A DNA stretch of 64,000 nucleotides from Alphaproteobacteria bacterium (GTDB taxonomy: Bacteria; Myxococcota_A; UBA796; GCA-2862545), in NCBI GenBank assembly GCA_020632925.1, contig JACKER010000007.1, positions 1 to 64,000 on the forward strand, written 5' to 3'. Shown here piece by piece: positions 43,899 through 54,500 of the stretch (the first letter of the stretch is position 1; the number at the start of each line of letters is the position of its first letter). Under the pieces are notes generated by a model, which saw only the letters and a list, made by a program, of their open reading frames with translations, did not search any database and had not been told where the DNA came from. A program made the translations under genes and the position numbers.

Positions 43899-45742
43899 AC
43901 CTGCTGTTCCCCGCGGGGCTGGCGCTGGGCTCGCTCGCCGTGCCCCTCGTCGCCCTGTACTTCCTGAAGCTGCGGCGGCGACGGGTGGTCGTGCCCTCCC
44001 TGCTCCCGTGGCAGGCGCTCCGGCGGAACGAGCAGCTGATGAGCCCGTTCCAGAAGTTCCGGCGCCACCTGCTGATGCTGGTCCAGCTGCTGCTCCTGGC
44101 GCTCCTGGTGCTGGCCTTCGCCCGGCCCTTCCTCGAGGGGGGCAGCAGCGACGCGCGCTCGCTCGTCGTGATCGTCGACACCACGGCGTCGATGGGGGCG
44201 ACGGATCGGTCGCCGAACCGCTTCGAGGAGGCCCGTGGGCGGGCGCGGCGCATCGTGGACGGGCTGTCGCCGAGCGACGAGGCGATGGTGGTGGCGGCGG
44301 GTGCGAGCACCGAGGTCGTCGTGCCGTTCACGCGCGACCGCTCCCCGCTGCTGGCGGGCCTGGACGGGCTCGAGCTCTCGGAGGCCGAGGGTGGGCTCGA
44401 GGACGCGCTCTCGCTGGCGTCGAGCCTGGCGCGCAGCCGTCCCGCCCTCGAGGTGGTGGTGCTGTCGGACGGCGGCGGGCGCGACCTGTCCTCGGTCCCG
44501 GTCACGGCCTCCAAGGTCCGGTTCGAGCCCATCGGCGAGAGCGCCGACAACGCGGGCATCGTCGCCCTCGATCTGCGCCGCTCCCCGAGCTCGGAGCTCG
44601 CCCGTCAGCTCTTCGTCACCGCCCGGTGGTTCGGCGACCAGCCCACGAGCGGGACGGTCTCGGTGCGCGTGGGGGCGGAGCTCGTCGGGCTGCGCAACGT
44701 CTCGCTGACGCCCGAGGAGCCGGTGTCGCTGGTGTTCGATCTCGACGGATCGAGCACCGGCGCGCTCGAGGTCACGCTCGAGGCGAAGGGTGACCAGCTC
44801 CCGGTGGACGATCGGGCCTTCGCGGTGCTGTCGCCGCTCGGGGCGCGCGAGGTGCTGTTGGTCGGCGCCGATCCGCTGGTGGCGAAGATCCTGGCCGCGG
44901 ACCCGCGGGTGCACGCCACCGTCGTCTCCCCCGGGCAGACCACGCCCGAGCTGCTGGCCGGCGCGGACTGCGTGCTGTTCGCGGGCGCCGTGCCCGACGG
45001 CGTCGACGGCCTGGACTACGCCGTGCTCGGGCCGTACCCGGGCTCGCCCGTGCGCTTCGGCGACGAGGTGGCGCACCCGCGCATCGTGGGCTGGCAGCGC
45101 TCGCACCCGATCCTCCGGTACGCCCGCATGGACGACCTGTACGTGGTGAAGAGCCGCGCGGTGGTCGACGGGGGCGGCCTCGCGCCGGTCGTGGACGGTG
45201 ACGGCGGCCCGCTGGTGCTGGCGGGGACGCGCCGCGGCGGCCGCGTGGTGCAGCTTGCGTTCGACCCGGTGGCGTCGGACCTGCCGATGCGCGTGGCCTG
45301 GCCGCTGCTGGTGCTGGACACGGTCGGCTGGCTCACGGAGGGGACGCCGGGCAGCGGCGAGTCGTCCGGCATCAAGACGGGCACGCCGGTCGTGCGCCAG
45401 CTCCCCGAGGGGCACACCGAGGCCGTCGTCCGCTCGCCCGCCGGGCGGGTGACGGTGCAGGCCGCCGACGGCACGCTGCGATTCTCGGACACCGATCGGG
45501 TGGGGCTGTACGAGATCGACGCCGGCTCGGCGCACACCTCCTTCGCGGCCAACCTGCTCTCCGAGTCCGAGTCGCGCATCCGTCCGCGAACGACGCTGGG
45601 GCTCCGCACGCGGGAGGGCGCCGACGTGGCGACCGCCGCCATCGGGTCGGGCCGTCGCGAGCTGTGGCGCCCGTTCCTGCTCGCCGCGCTCGTCGTCCTC
45701 GTCGCCGAGTGGCTGCTGTGGAACCGCCGGAGGGTGGCGTGA
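43895..45742 (+). CDS. BatA-like membrane protein with von Willebrand domain
   Basis: 615 residues, GTG start overlapping the J-domain stop. An N-terminal BatA-type membrane hairpin (residues 5-25 and 57-80) is followed by a vWA domain (about 88-260) with MIDAS motif DTTASMG (D95) and a later SDGGG. A C-terminal beta domain follows, and a final transmembrane helix (about 591-612; LWRPFLLAALVVLVAEWLLW). Bat proteins are associated with stress tolerance and MoxR ATPases in other bacteria. No MoxR gene lies in this cluster. Overlaps the next gene by GTGA. Confidence 0.85.
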   Translation: MNLLFPAGLALGSLAVPLVALYFLKLRRRRVVVPSLLPWQALRRNEQLMSPFQKFRRHLLMLVQLLLLALLVLAFARPFLEGGSSDARSLVVIVDTTASMGATDRSPNRFEEARGRARRIVDGLSPSDEAMVVAAGASTEVVVPFTRDRSPLLAGLDGLELSEAEGGLEDALSLASSLARSRPALEVVVLSDGGGRDLSSVPVTASKVRFEPIGESADNAGIVALDLRRSPSSELARQLFVTARWFGDQPTSGTVSVRVGAELVGLRNVSLTPEEPVSLVFDLDGSSTGALEVTLEAKGDQLPVDDRAFAVLSPLGAREVLLVGADPLVAKILAADPRVHATVVSPGQTTPELLAGADCVLFAGAVPDGVDGLDYAVLGPYPGSPVRFGDEVAHPRIVGWQRSHPILRYARMDDLYVVKSRAVVDGGGLAPVVDGDGGPLVLAGTRRGGRVVQLAFDPVASDLPMRVAWPLLVLDTVGWLTEGTPGSGESSGIKTGTPVVRQLPEGHTEAVVRSPAGRVTVQAADGTLRFSDTDRVGLYEIDAGSAHTSFAANLLSESESRIRPRTTLGLRTREGADVATAAIGSGRRELWRPFLLAALVVLVAEWLLWNRRRVA

Positions 45743-48543
45743 GCCTGTCCTTCGCGCGCCCCGAGTGGCTGTGGCTGTTGCTGGTGGTGCCGGTCGTGCT
45801 GGCGATGGCGCGCGGCTCGAAGCGCCCCCTCGCGCGACGGCGCTGGTGGCTCGTGCTGCTGCTGCGCGGGTTGGTCGTGGCCTCGCTCGTGCTGGCGCTG
45901 GCCGAGCCCGAGATCCGCCGCCAGGTCGACGATCTCGCGGTGCTCTTCGTGGTGGACGGCTCGGCCTCCGTCGGGTCGCCCGGCCAACAGCAGGCGCTGG
46001 ACTACGTGCAGGAGGCCCTGCGCAGCGCGGGCTCGCACGATCAGGCGGGGGTGGTGCTGTTCGGCGCGGACGCCGTGATCGAGCAGGCGCCCCGCGAGCG
46101 GCTGGAGGTCAACGCGTTCGAGAGCCGCCCGTCGCCGCACCAGACGGACATCGGCGCCGGGCTGCGGCTCGGGGCGGCGTTGCTCCCCGCGGACCGGACG
46201 CGGCGCGTCGTGCTGCTGACGGACGGCGAGCAGACGCGGGGGGACGCCGCCGAGCAGGCGCTCCTGGTGCGCGACCAGGACCTCGAGCTGCTCGTGGTGG
46301 CGCTCGAGGGGCACGATCAGCCCGAGGTATTGCTCGAGGACCTCCTCGCGCCGCCGCGCGTCGAGATCGGCGCGACCTACGACCTCAAGGTGGTGGCGCG
46401 GTCCGACGAGGACGTGACGGGCACGCTCCGCCTGTACGAGAACGACCGGTACCTCGGCGAGCAGCGCGTCGAGCTGGAGGCGGGTCGCTCGCGGGTGGTG
46501 ACGCTGCCGCGCGAGGCGAAGGAGCCCGGACTGTACCGGTTCCGCGCGCAGCTCGAGGTCGACCCGGCCCACGACGGGCGGCCGGAGAACAACCAGGTGG
46601 TGGCGACGGTCCAGGTGGCCGGGCGTCCCCGCGTGCTGCTCGTGGACCGCACGCCCGAGACCGCGGGCCCGCTCGTGTCCGCGCTGCGTGCCGAGGGCCT
46701 CGAGGTGGACGTGGTCTCGGCGGGCGGGCTGCCCGTGGACCTGGCCGGTCAGCGACGGTACGACGCCATCCTGCTGTCCGACATCGCCTCGTACAAGGTG
46801 CCGATGGCGGCCCAGGAGGCGCTCGAGAGCTACGTCCGCGACCTCGGGCGGGGCCTCGTCATGATCGGCGGCGACGAGAGCTTCGGCGTCGGCGGCTGGT
46901 ACCAGTCCCCCGTCGAGCGCGCCCTGCCGGTACGGACCGATCTCACGGACAAGACCCGCTTCCCGCAGCTCGGGATGGTGCTCGCGCTCGACAAGAGCTG
47001 CTCGATGGGCGGCGGCGCGGGCAGCAAGCTCGGGATGGCCAAGGAGGCGGCGATCCGGACGGCCGAGCTGCTCTCCGACCGCGACTACATGGGGCTCGTG
47101 ACCTTCGACGGCGCCGCGAGCTGGGTCACGCCGCTGGCCAAGCTCGAGGGGCGACGGCTCCAGGTCCGGTCGGACATCGCCTCCATCCGCTCGGGGGGCG
47201 GCACCGACGTCTACCCGGCGGTCGACGCCGCGGTGAACGCGCTCGCGAAGACCGACGCGGCCGTGCGGCACATCGTGCTCATCAGCGACGGCATCACCGG
47301 CGGCGGCGACTACCAGCGGCTCATCGGCGGCGCGAACAAGAACGAGCACGTGACGCTCACGGCCGTGGCCACGGGCACCGACGCCGACACGCAGACGATG
47401 CGGAACTTCGCCACCTGGGGCGGCGGCAACTACTACCTCGTGACCGACAAGACGCAGATCCCCGCGATCTTCACGCGGGAGGCCATGCTCGCGACGCGGA
47501 GCTTCCTCGTGGAGGATCCGTTCACGCCCGCCCTCTCGATGCCGTCCGAGCTGACGCGCGGCCTGTCGGCGCACGGGATGCCGGAGCTGAAGGGCTACGT
47601 GGCGACCGAGGCCAAGCCCCGGTCCGTCGTGGCGATGGTGGTCCCGGGCGAGGAACACACGGACCCGTTGCTCGCGCACGGCCGCTACGGCCTCGGCCGG
47701 TCCGTCGCGTGGACGTCGGACGCGAAGGGCCGCTGGGCGAAGGAGTTCGTCGGGACCGCCGGGTACACCCAGCTCTGGCGCCAGATCGGGCGTTGGGTCG
47801 CGTCGGGGGGCGACGCCGGCGACCTGGACGTGCAGGCGGAGATCCGCGAGGGCGAGCTGCGGCTGTCGGTCGACGCGCTCACGCCCACCGGCGGGTTCCG
47901 CAACTTCCTGCACGGCGAGGCGCGCGTCGTGGCCCCGGACCTCACCGTCCACACCATCGGCCTCGCGCAGGTCGGGCCCGGTCGGTACGAGGCCTCGCTC
48001 CCCGTCGACCAGGACGGCAGCTGGATCGCCGGCGTCCAGCTCTCGGAGGGCGACAACGTCGTCGGGCAGGCGGTCGCCGAGGCGGTGCAGCCCTACTCCC
48101 CGGAGTTCCGCCGCAAGGGCGCCGGTCGCGCGCTGCTGCAGGAGCTGTCGCGCGTCGGGCGGGCCTCGGCGCTCACGGAGCCCGCGCTCGCGTTCGCCCG
48201 ACCGCAGGTGCCGCGCGAGGTGCCCCGCCCGCTGTGGCCCGCGCTCATGGCGCTCACGGCCTTCCTGCTGTTGCTCGACATCGCCGCCCGCCGGCTCGAC
48301 GTGCGGCCCGACCCCAAGGCCACGACGACCCGGCTCACGGAGGGTGCCCCCGACGCCTCCGACCGCTGGGCCCGCGCGCGCCCCACCGACGACGCCCCGC
48401 GCGGACCTCGCGATCCGGGCGGACCCCCCGGCGACCAGGGCCCGGACGACGAGCCCCCCGCACCGCCGACGGCCCAGGTGGACCCCGAGAGCTACGCCGG
48501 GCGCCTGCTCGAGGCCCGCCGGCAGGCGCGGAAGAAGATGTAG
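45739..48543 (+). CDS. Bat-type membrane protein with two vWA domains around a glutamine-amidotransferase-like domain
   Basis: 934 residues. Two N-terminal transmembrane segments (about 8-27 and 37-57) precede a first vWA domain with VVDGSASVGS (D73). Then comes an Ig-like region, a class I glutamine-amidotransferase-like segment (about 297-400; RVLLVDRTPETAGPLVSAL to MIGGDESFGVGGW, probably non-catalytic) and a second vWA with LALDKSCSMGGGAG (D418). A C-terminal helix (about 832-850) and a basic tail follow. Most of the middle would be exposed outside the inner membrane. Its stop lies 2 bp before the PKS start codon. Confidence 0.85.
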   Translation: MSLSFARPEWLWLLLVVPVVLAMARGSKRPLARRRWWLVLLLRGLVVASLVLALAEPEIRRQVDDLAVLFVVDGSASVGSPGQQQALDYVQEALRSAGSHDQAGVVLFGADAVIEQAPRERLEVNAFESRPSPHQTDIGAGLRLGAALLPADRTRRVVLLTDGEQTRGDAAEQALLVRDQDLELLVVALEGHDQPEVLLEDLLAPPRVEIGATYDLKVVARSDEDVTGTLRLYENDRYLGEQRVELEAGRSRVVTLPREAKEPGLYRFRAQLEVDPAHDGRPENNQVVATVQVAGRPRVLLVDRTPETAGPLVSALRAEGLEVDVVSAGGLPVDLAGQRRYDAILLSDIASYKVPMAAQEALESYVRDLGRGLVMIGGDESFGVGGWYQSPVERALPVRTDLTDKTRFPQLGMVLALDKSCSMGGGAGSKLGMAKEAAIRTAELLSDRDYMGLVTFDGAASWVTPLAKLEGRRLQVRSDIASIRSGGGTDVYPAVDAAVNALAKTDAAVRHIVLISDGITGGGDYQRLIGGANKNEHVTLTAVATGTDADTQTMRNFATWGGGNYYLVTDKTQIPAIFTREAMLATRSFLVEDPFTPALSMPSELTRGLSAHGMPELKGYVATEAKPRSVVAMVVPGEEHTDPLLAHGRYGLGRSVAWTSDAKGRWAKEFVGTAGYTQLWRQIGRWVASGGDAGDLDVQAEIREGELRLSVDALTPTGGFRNFLHGEARVVAPDLTVHTIGLAQVGPGRYEASLPVDQDGSWIAGVQLSEGDNVVGQAVAEAVQPYSPEFRRKGAGRALLQELSRVGRASALTEPALAFARPQVPREVPRPLWPALMALTAFLLLLDIAARRLDVRPDPKATTTRLTEGAPDASDRWARARPTDDAPRGPRDPGGPPGDQGPDDEPPAPPTAQVDPESYAGRLLEARRQARKKM

Positions 48544-48545
48544 GC

Positions 48546-51500
48546 ATGGCGCGCGGCGACGGTGTCATCGCCCTGGTCGGTGTGGGCTGCCGCCTGCCCG
48601 GAGGGGTCGCCGATCTCCGAGGGGCCCGACGCCTGTTCGCGGAGGGGCGCGACGTGGTGGGCGAGGGTCCGGCGCGCTGGCGGGTGGCGGAGCGCACGCC
48701 CTCGGGTCGGCCGGTCCCCCGAGAGGGCGCGTTCCTGGACGAGGTCGACCGGTTCGATGCCGAGCTCTTCGGCCTCTCGGCGCGCGAGGCGACCGCGCTG
48801 GACCCGCAGCAGCGGCTGGTGCTCGAGCAGTCCTGGGCGGCGCTCGAGCACGCCGGCATCGCGCCGGACAGCCTCGACGGGGCACGCGCCTCGGTGACGT
48901 TGGGGATGGGGCTCACGGACTGGGAGCGGCGGACGCTGTCCTCGGGCGAGCCCTCGCGCCTCGACGCCTGGACGGGGACGGGCGTGTTCGACAGCGTCGC
49001 CGCGGGCCGCGTGGCGTACGCGCTGGGCCTGCGCGGGCCGGCGATGGCGGTGCACACGGCCTGCTCCTCGTCGCTCGTGGCGCTGCACCTCGCCGTCCGC
49101 CAGCTCCGCGCGGGCGAGGTGGACCTGGCGCTCGCGGGCGGCGTGAACCTGCTGCTGGCGCCCGAGCCGAGCGTCGTGTTCGCGGAGATGGGCGCCCTGT
49201 CGACGAGCGGGCGCTGCCGCACGTTCGACGCCGACGCCGACGGGTACGTGCGGGGCGAGGCCGTCGTGATGCTCGTGCTCGAGCGCCTGCACGACGCCCT
49301 GCGCCACGGACACCGCGTGCTCGCCACCGTCCTCGGCACGGCCGTCAACCAGGACGGGCGCACGCACACGCTGACGGCGCCGAGCCCGCGCGCCCAGGCG
49401 GACGTGATCCGCGAGGCGCTGCACGACGCTCGCCTGTCGCCCGACGAGGTGGGCTACGTCGAGGCGCACGGCACGGGCACGCCGCTCGGCGACCCGATCG
49501 AGATCGAGGGCCTGAGCGCGGCCTTCGCTGGCGGATCCACGCCGTTGTACGTCGGGTCTGCGAAGACGGTGTGCGGCCACACGGAGGCCGCCGCGGGCGC
49601 GGTGGGCGTCCTGCGCGCGCTCACGGCGCTCGACGGCCGGGTGCCGCCGCACCTGCACCTGCGGACGCCGAGTCCGCGGCTGGCGACAGCGGGCACGCGG
49701 CTGGTCCCCGGGGGCGGCGGGCAGGACTGGGACGCCCGGTTCGCCGGGGTGAGCAGCTTCGGGCTGTCGGGCACCAACGCACACGTCGTGCTGGGCCGTG
49801 GCACGGCGCCGGAGCACACGACGGTGCGCGGACCCGTGCTGGTGGGCCTCTCGGGGGCGACGGCCGAGGCGGTGGCCGCCCGCGCGCGCCAGGTGGCGGC
49901 AGCGGTGGACGACGGGCAGCCGCTGGTCGAGGTCGCGCGCGCGGCCACGGAGGGGCGGGCGGCGCTGCGGTACCGGGCGTTCCGGGTGGTCGAGGAGGGC
50001 GACGCGCTCGACGGCGACTGGCCGGTCACTGGGGTGCGCTCCGCGAGGCCGGTGGTGTGGGCCTTCGGGGGCCAGGGCTCCCAGGTGGCGGGCGCCGGTC
50101 GTGCGTTGCACGAGGCGTACCCGGTGTTCCGCGAGGCCGTGGAGCAGGTGGACGCGCTCGCGGTGGAGGAGGGGGCGGACGGCGTGCTGCGCGCGCTGCT
50201 GGACCCGGACGCGCCCGTCGACGAGACGTCGGTGGCCCAGCCGGCCCTCTTCGCGCTGGGCTTCGGGCTGGCGGCGCTGCTGCGCTCCTTCGGCCTCGTG
50301 CCCGACGCGGTCCTCGGCCACTCGGTGGGCGAGCTGGTGGCGGCGACCGTCGCCTCCGCCATCGACCTGCCGGACGCGGTGCGGCTGGTGGTCGCCCGTG
50401 GTCGCTTGCTGGGCGCGCTCCCCACGGGCGGCGTGATGGTGGCGCTGCGCTGCTCGGAGGACGCGCTGCGGACGGTGCTGCCGGCGGGTGCCCCGGTGGA
50501 CCTGGCGGCGGTCAACGGCCCCGAGGACGTCGTGGTCTCGGGCGCGGCGGACGCGGTGGACGCGGTGCTCCGCGCGCTGCCCGGCGTGGAGCACACCCGC
50601 CTGCGCGTGTCGCACGCGTTCCACTCGCCGCTCGTCGACGCGGCGGTGGGTCCCCTGCGCGAGGTGGCGGCGACCCTCGGCCTGCGCGCGCCCGCGGTGC
50701 CGCTGTACAGCACGCTCACGGGGGCCGCCTGCGACGCCGCGCTCGCCGATCCCGACCACTGGGCGCGCCACCTGCGGGCGCCGGTGCGCTTCGCGGACGC
50801 CGTGCGGGCGGCCACCGAGGACGGTCTGTCGGACTTCGTGGAGCTCGGAGCGCGGCGGGTCCTGGCACCCGTCGGCCTCCGGGCCGCGCCGACGAGCCGC
50901 TGGTGGACGGCCCTGCGGGAGGGGGCGGACGAGCTCCGGGGGGTGGCGGAGCTGCTGGGTGAGCTCTTCGTCGCCGGTCACCGGCCCGTCGTCGGCACAT
51001 CGTACCGCGGTGGCGCCCGTGGCGAGCTGCCCAGCTACCCCTTCGCGCGCACGCGGTACTGGCTCGAGCCGGTCGCCGCCCCCGGGGCGGTGCGGGCAGC
51101 CTTCGCGGTCGAGGAGGAGGAGCTCCCGCCGGTGCCCACGGAGCGCACCGAGGGCGTACGGGTCGTGGAGGACCCGGTCCTCGGGCAGGCGGCCGCCGGG
51201 CGCCTCGCCACCGAGCGGCTCGCGGGCGCCGCGCCTCGCCTGGTGATCGTGCCGCCCGGGGGCGACCCGCGCCCGGCCCTGGGGCTCGACGAGGACGAGG
51301 TCCGCATCGACGATGAGGGACGCATCTTGGCGCCACGGCTGGTCACCGACGGCACGCTGCTCCCGCCCGTCCGCCTGGACCCGACGCTGCCCGTCCTGGT
51401 CACGGGAGGCAGCGGGCACCTGGGTCGCGCGCTGGTGGAGGCGCTGACCCGAGCAGGTGCCGGTCGCGTCGTGGTGGCGTCGCGGTCGGGCGGGCGGCAG

Positions 51501-54500
51501 GTCGACGTGGCGGACCCCGAGGCCGTCGCGGCGCTGGCGAGCGAGCCCTGGGGAGCGGTGATCCACGCGGCGGGGCGGGTGGAGGACCCCTGGCCGGTGA
51601 AGGTGGACGCGCTGCGCGTGCTCGCGGAGCGGCTCCCGCCCGAGGTGCCGCTGGTGGCGGTGGGCAGTGTGGCCGGCTGGTGGGGGTCGCCCGGGCTCGC
51701 GGACTACGGAGCGGCCAACCGCGCGATGGAGGCGCTGATCGCGGCGCGTCGGCGAGCCGGGGGACGAGGTGCGGTGGCGGTGCTGGGGCCGATCGCCGGC
51801 GGCGGGCTCGTCTCGGCCGAGGAGCTCGCGGGCTTCGCGCGGTCCGGCGTGGGCGCGCTGCCGGTGGAGGAGGCGGCCGTCGGGGTGGTGGCGGCGCTCG
51901 GGGCGTCGCGGACGCTGGTCTTCGGGCGCTTCGACCTCGAGCGCCTGGTGCCGGTCCTGGAGGCTCGGGGTCGTCGGTCGCTGTGGGACCGGGTGCGCCC
52001 ACGGGCGCCGGTGGTGGCGCCGGCGCCGGTCGCCGACGTGCGTGCCGTCGTGGTCCGCGAGGTGCGCGCCGTGCTCGGGCGGGCGAGCGGGCCCGACCCG
52101 ACCGTGGGGCTCTTCGAGCTCGGGCTCGACAGCGTGCTCGCCGTGGAGCTCGCCGAGCGGCTGCAGCGCGCGCTCGGGCGGCCGGTCGCGCCCACGGCGG
52201 CCTTCGACCACCCGACGGTCGACGCGCTCGTGGCGGCCCTCTCGGGGGCGGTGGCGGTGCCGGAGGCGCCTCGCTCGCGGCGGGCGGACGATCCGCCGGT
52301 GGTGGTGGGTTTCGCCTGCCGGCTCCCGGGTGCCGCGGACGCTGACGCCCTGTGGGCCCTGCTGCGCGACGGCGTGGACGCGGTGGGCCCGGTCCCGTCC
52401 GATCGGTGGTCCGTGGCGGACTGGCCCGACACGCCGCGCGAGGGTGGGTTCCTCGCGGACGTGGCGGGCTTCGACGCGGCGGCCTTCGGCATGGGTCACG
52501 CGGAGGCGGCCCACCTCGACCCCCAGCAGCGGCTGTTGCTCGAGCTGGCCGAGGAGGCGCTGGGGCACGCCGGCATCGCGCCGGACACGCTGGAGGGCGA
52601 GCGCGGCGCCGTGATGGTGGGCATCGGGCGCTCCGAGTACTGGGACCGCGACCGCGACCCCGCCGCCGACGGGTACGCCTGGGCCGGGACGGGCAACGAC
52701 ACGAGCTTCGCGGCGGGGCGGCTGGCGCACGCGCTGGGCCTGCGCGGGCCTGCGATGGCGGTGAACACGGCGTGTTCCTCGTCGCTCGTCGCGCTGCACC
52801 TGGCCTCGCGCGCGCTGCGGGACGGGGAGGCCGAGCTAGCACTCGTCGGCGGGGCGAACGTGCTCGCGTCTCCGGAGGCCGGCGCCTGGTTGCGACGGGT
52901 GGGCGCGCTGTCGCCGACGGGCCGCTGCCGGTCGTTCTCCGCCGACGCCGACGGGTACGTGCGCGGCGAGGGCGCCGTCGTGCTGGTGCTCGAGCCGATG
53001 TCCCGCGCGCGGCGGCTGGGGCACCGCGTGTGGGCGGTGGTGGCGGGCACGGCGGTGGGCCACGACGGACGCTCTGGCGGGCTCACGGTGCCGAGCGCGC
53101 GGGCACAGGAGGAGGTGCAGCGGGCCGCGCTGGCGGACGCGGGCCTCGATCCCGGCGACGTCGACGTCCTCGAGGCCCACGGGACGGGCACGCCGCTCGG
53201 TGACCCGATCGAGCTCGGCGCGGTGTCGCGCGTGCACGCGGGCCGCTCGCGTCCGCTCCTCGTGAGCGCGCTGAAGACGCGCATCGGGCACGTCGAGGCC
53301 GCCGCCGGCCTGGCGGGGACGTTGGCCCAGGTCCTGGCGATGGCGCGCGGCACCGTGCCGCCGCTGCTGCACTGCGACGCCCCGAACCCGGCGCTGCCGG
53401 AGGGGCCTTGGGAGCTCGTGCGGGCGGCGGTGCCCTGGCCGGAGCGCGAAGGGCCCCGCGTGGCGGCGGTGAGCTCCTTCGGTCTGTCCGGGACCGGCGC
53501 TCACGTCGTGCTGCTCTCGGGCGACCCCGAGCCCGAGGTGCCAGCGGACGGTGCCGCGGCGCTGCTCGTGGCCTCGTCGCACGACGAGGAGGCGCTGGCA
53601 GTCGACCTCGCGGCCCTGGCCGACGCTGGGCCGGCGGTGGCCTCCGCGCTCGCCAGGGCCCGCTCGAGCCGCGCGATCCGCGTCGCGGCCGTGGGCGGCC
53701 TGGCGCAGCTGCGGGCTGCGGTCCCACGACGGGCCACGCCGGGGCTCCGGGTGGGGTTCGTGTGCGCCGGACAGGGGCTGGCGCTTCCACCCCTCGCGTC
53801 GTCGCTGGACGAGCCCACCTTCCGCGCGGCGTTCGAGGAGGTGGTGGGGGCTCACCCAGACCTGCGCCAGGTCCTGCTCGCGGGTGGAGAGCTGGACGAC
53901 GCCGAGGTGGCGCAGCCGGCCCTGGTGGCGCTGGCGCTCGTGTTCGCCCGCTGGTGGCGGTCGGTCGGGGTCGAGCCCGTCGTGGTGGCGGGTCACTCGC
54001 TGGGCGAGCTCGCGGCGGCCGCGGTCGCGGGGTCGCTGTCCGCCGAGGACGCCCTTCGCTTCGCGACGGAGCGGGGGTCGGCGTGCGCACGCCTCGCGGG
54101 CGAGGGCGCGATGGTTGCGCTGCGGGCCACGCCGGACGAGGTGTCGGCGGCGCTGGCCGGTCGGTCCGACGTGGCGCTGGCGGCGGTCAACGGTCCGGGC
54201 CGGGTGGTCCTCGCGGGGCCACGCGCAGCGCTCGAGGCGCTGGTGGCCTCCCTCGGAGACCGCGGCCCCGCCTGGCTGCGCACCACGCACGCCTTCCACT
54301 CGGCCTCGATGGATCCGGTCGTTCCCGAGGTCCGGCAGCTGGCCTCCGCCCTGGCGCACGCGTCGCCGGCGATCCCGCTGCTCACGGGGCTGACCGGGCT
54401 CACGGTGACCCCCGACGCCGAGCACTGGGCGCGCCACCTGCGCGAGCCCGTGCGGTTCGATCGCGTGCTGCACGGGCTGGCGGAGCGCTGCGACCTCGTG

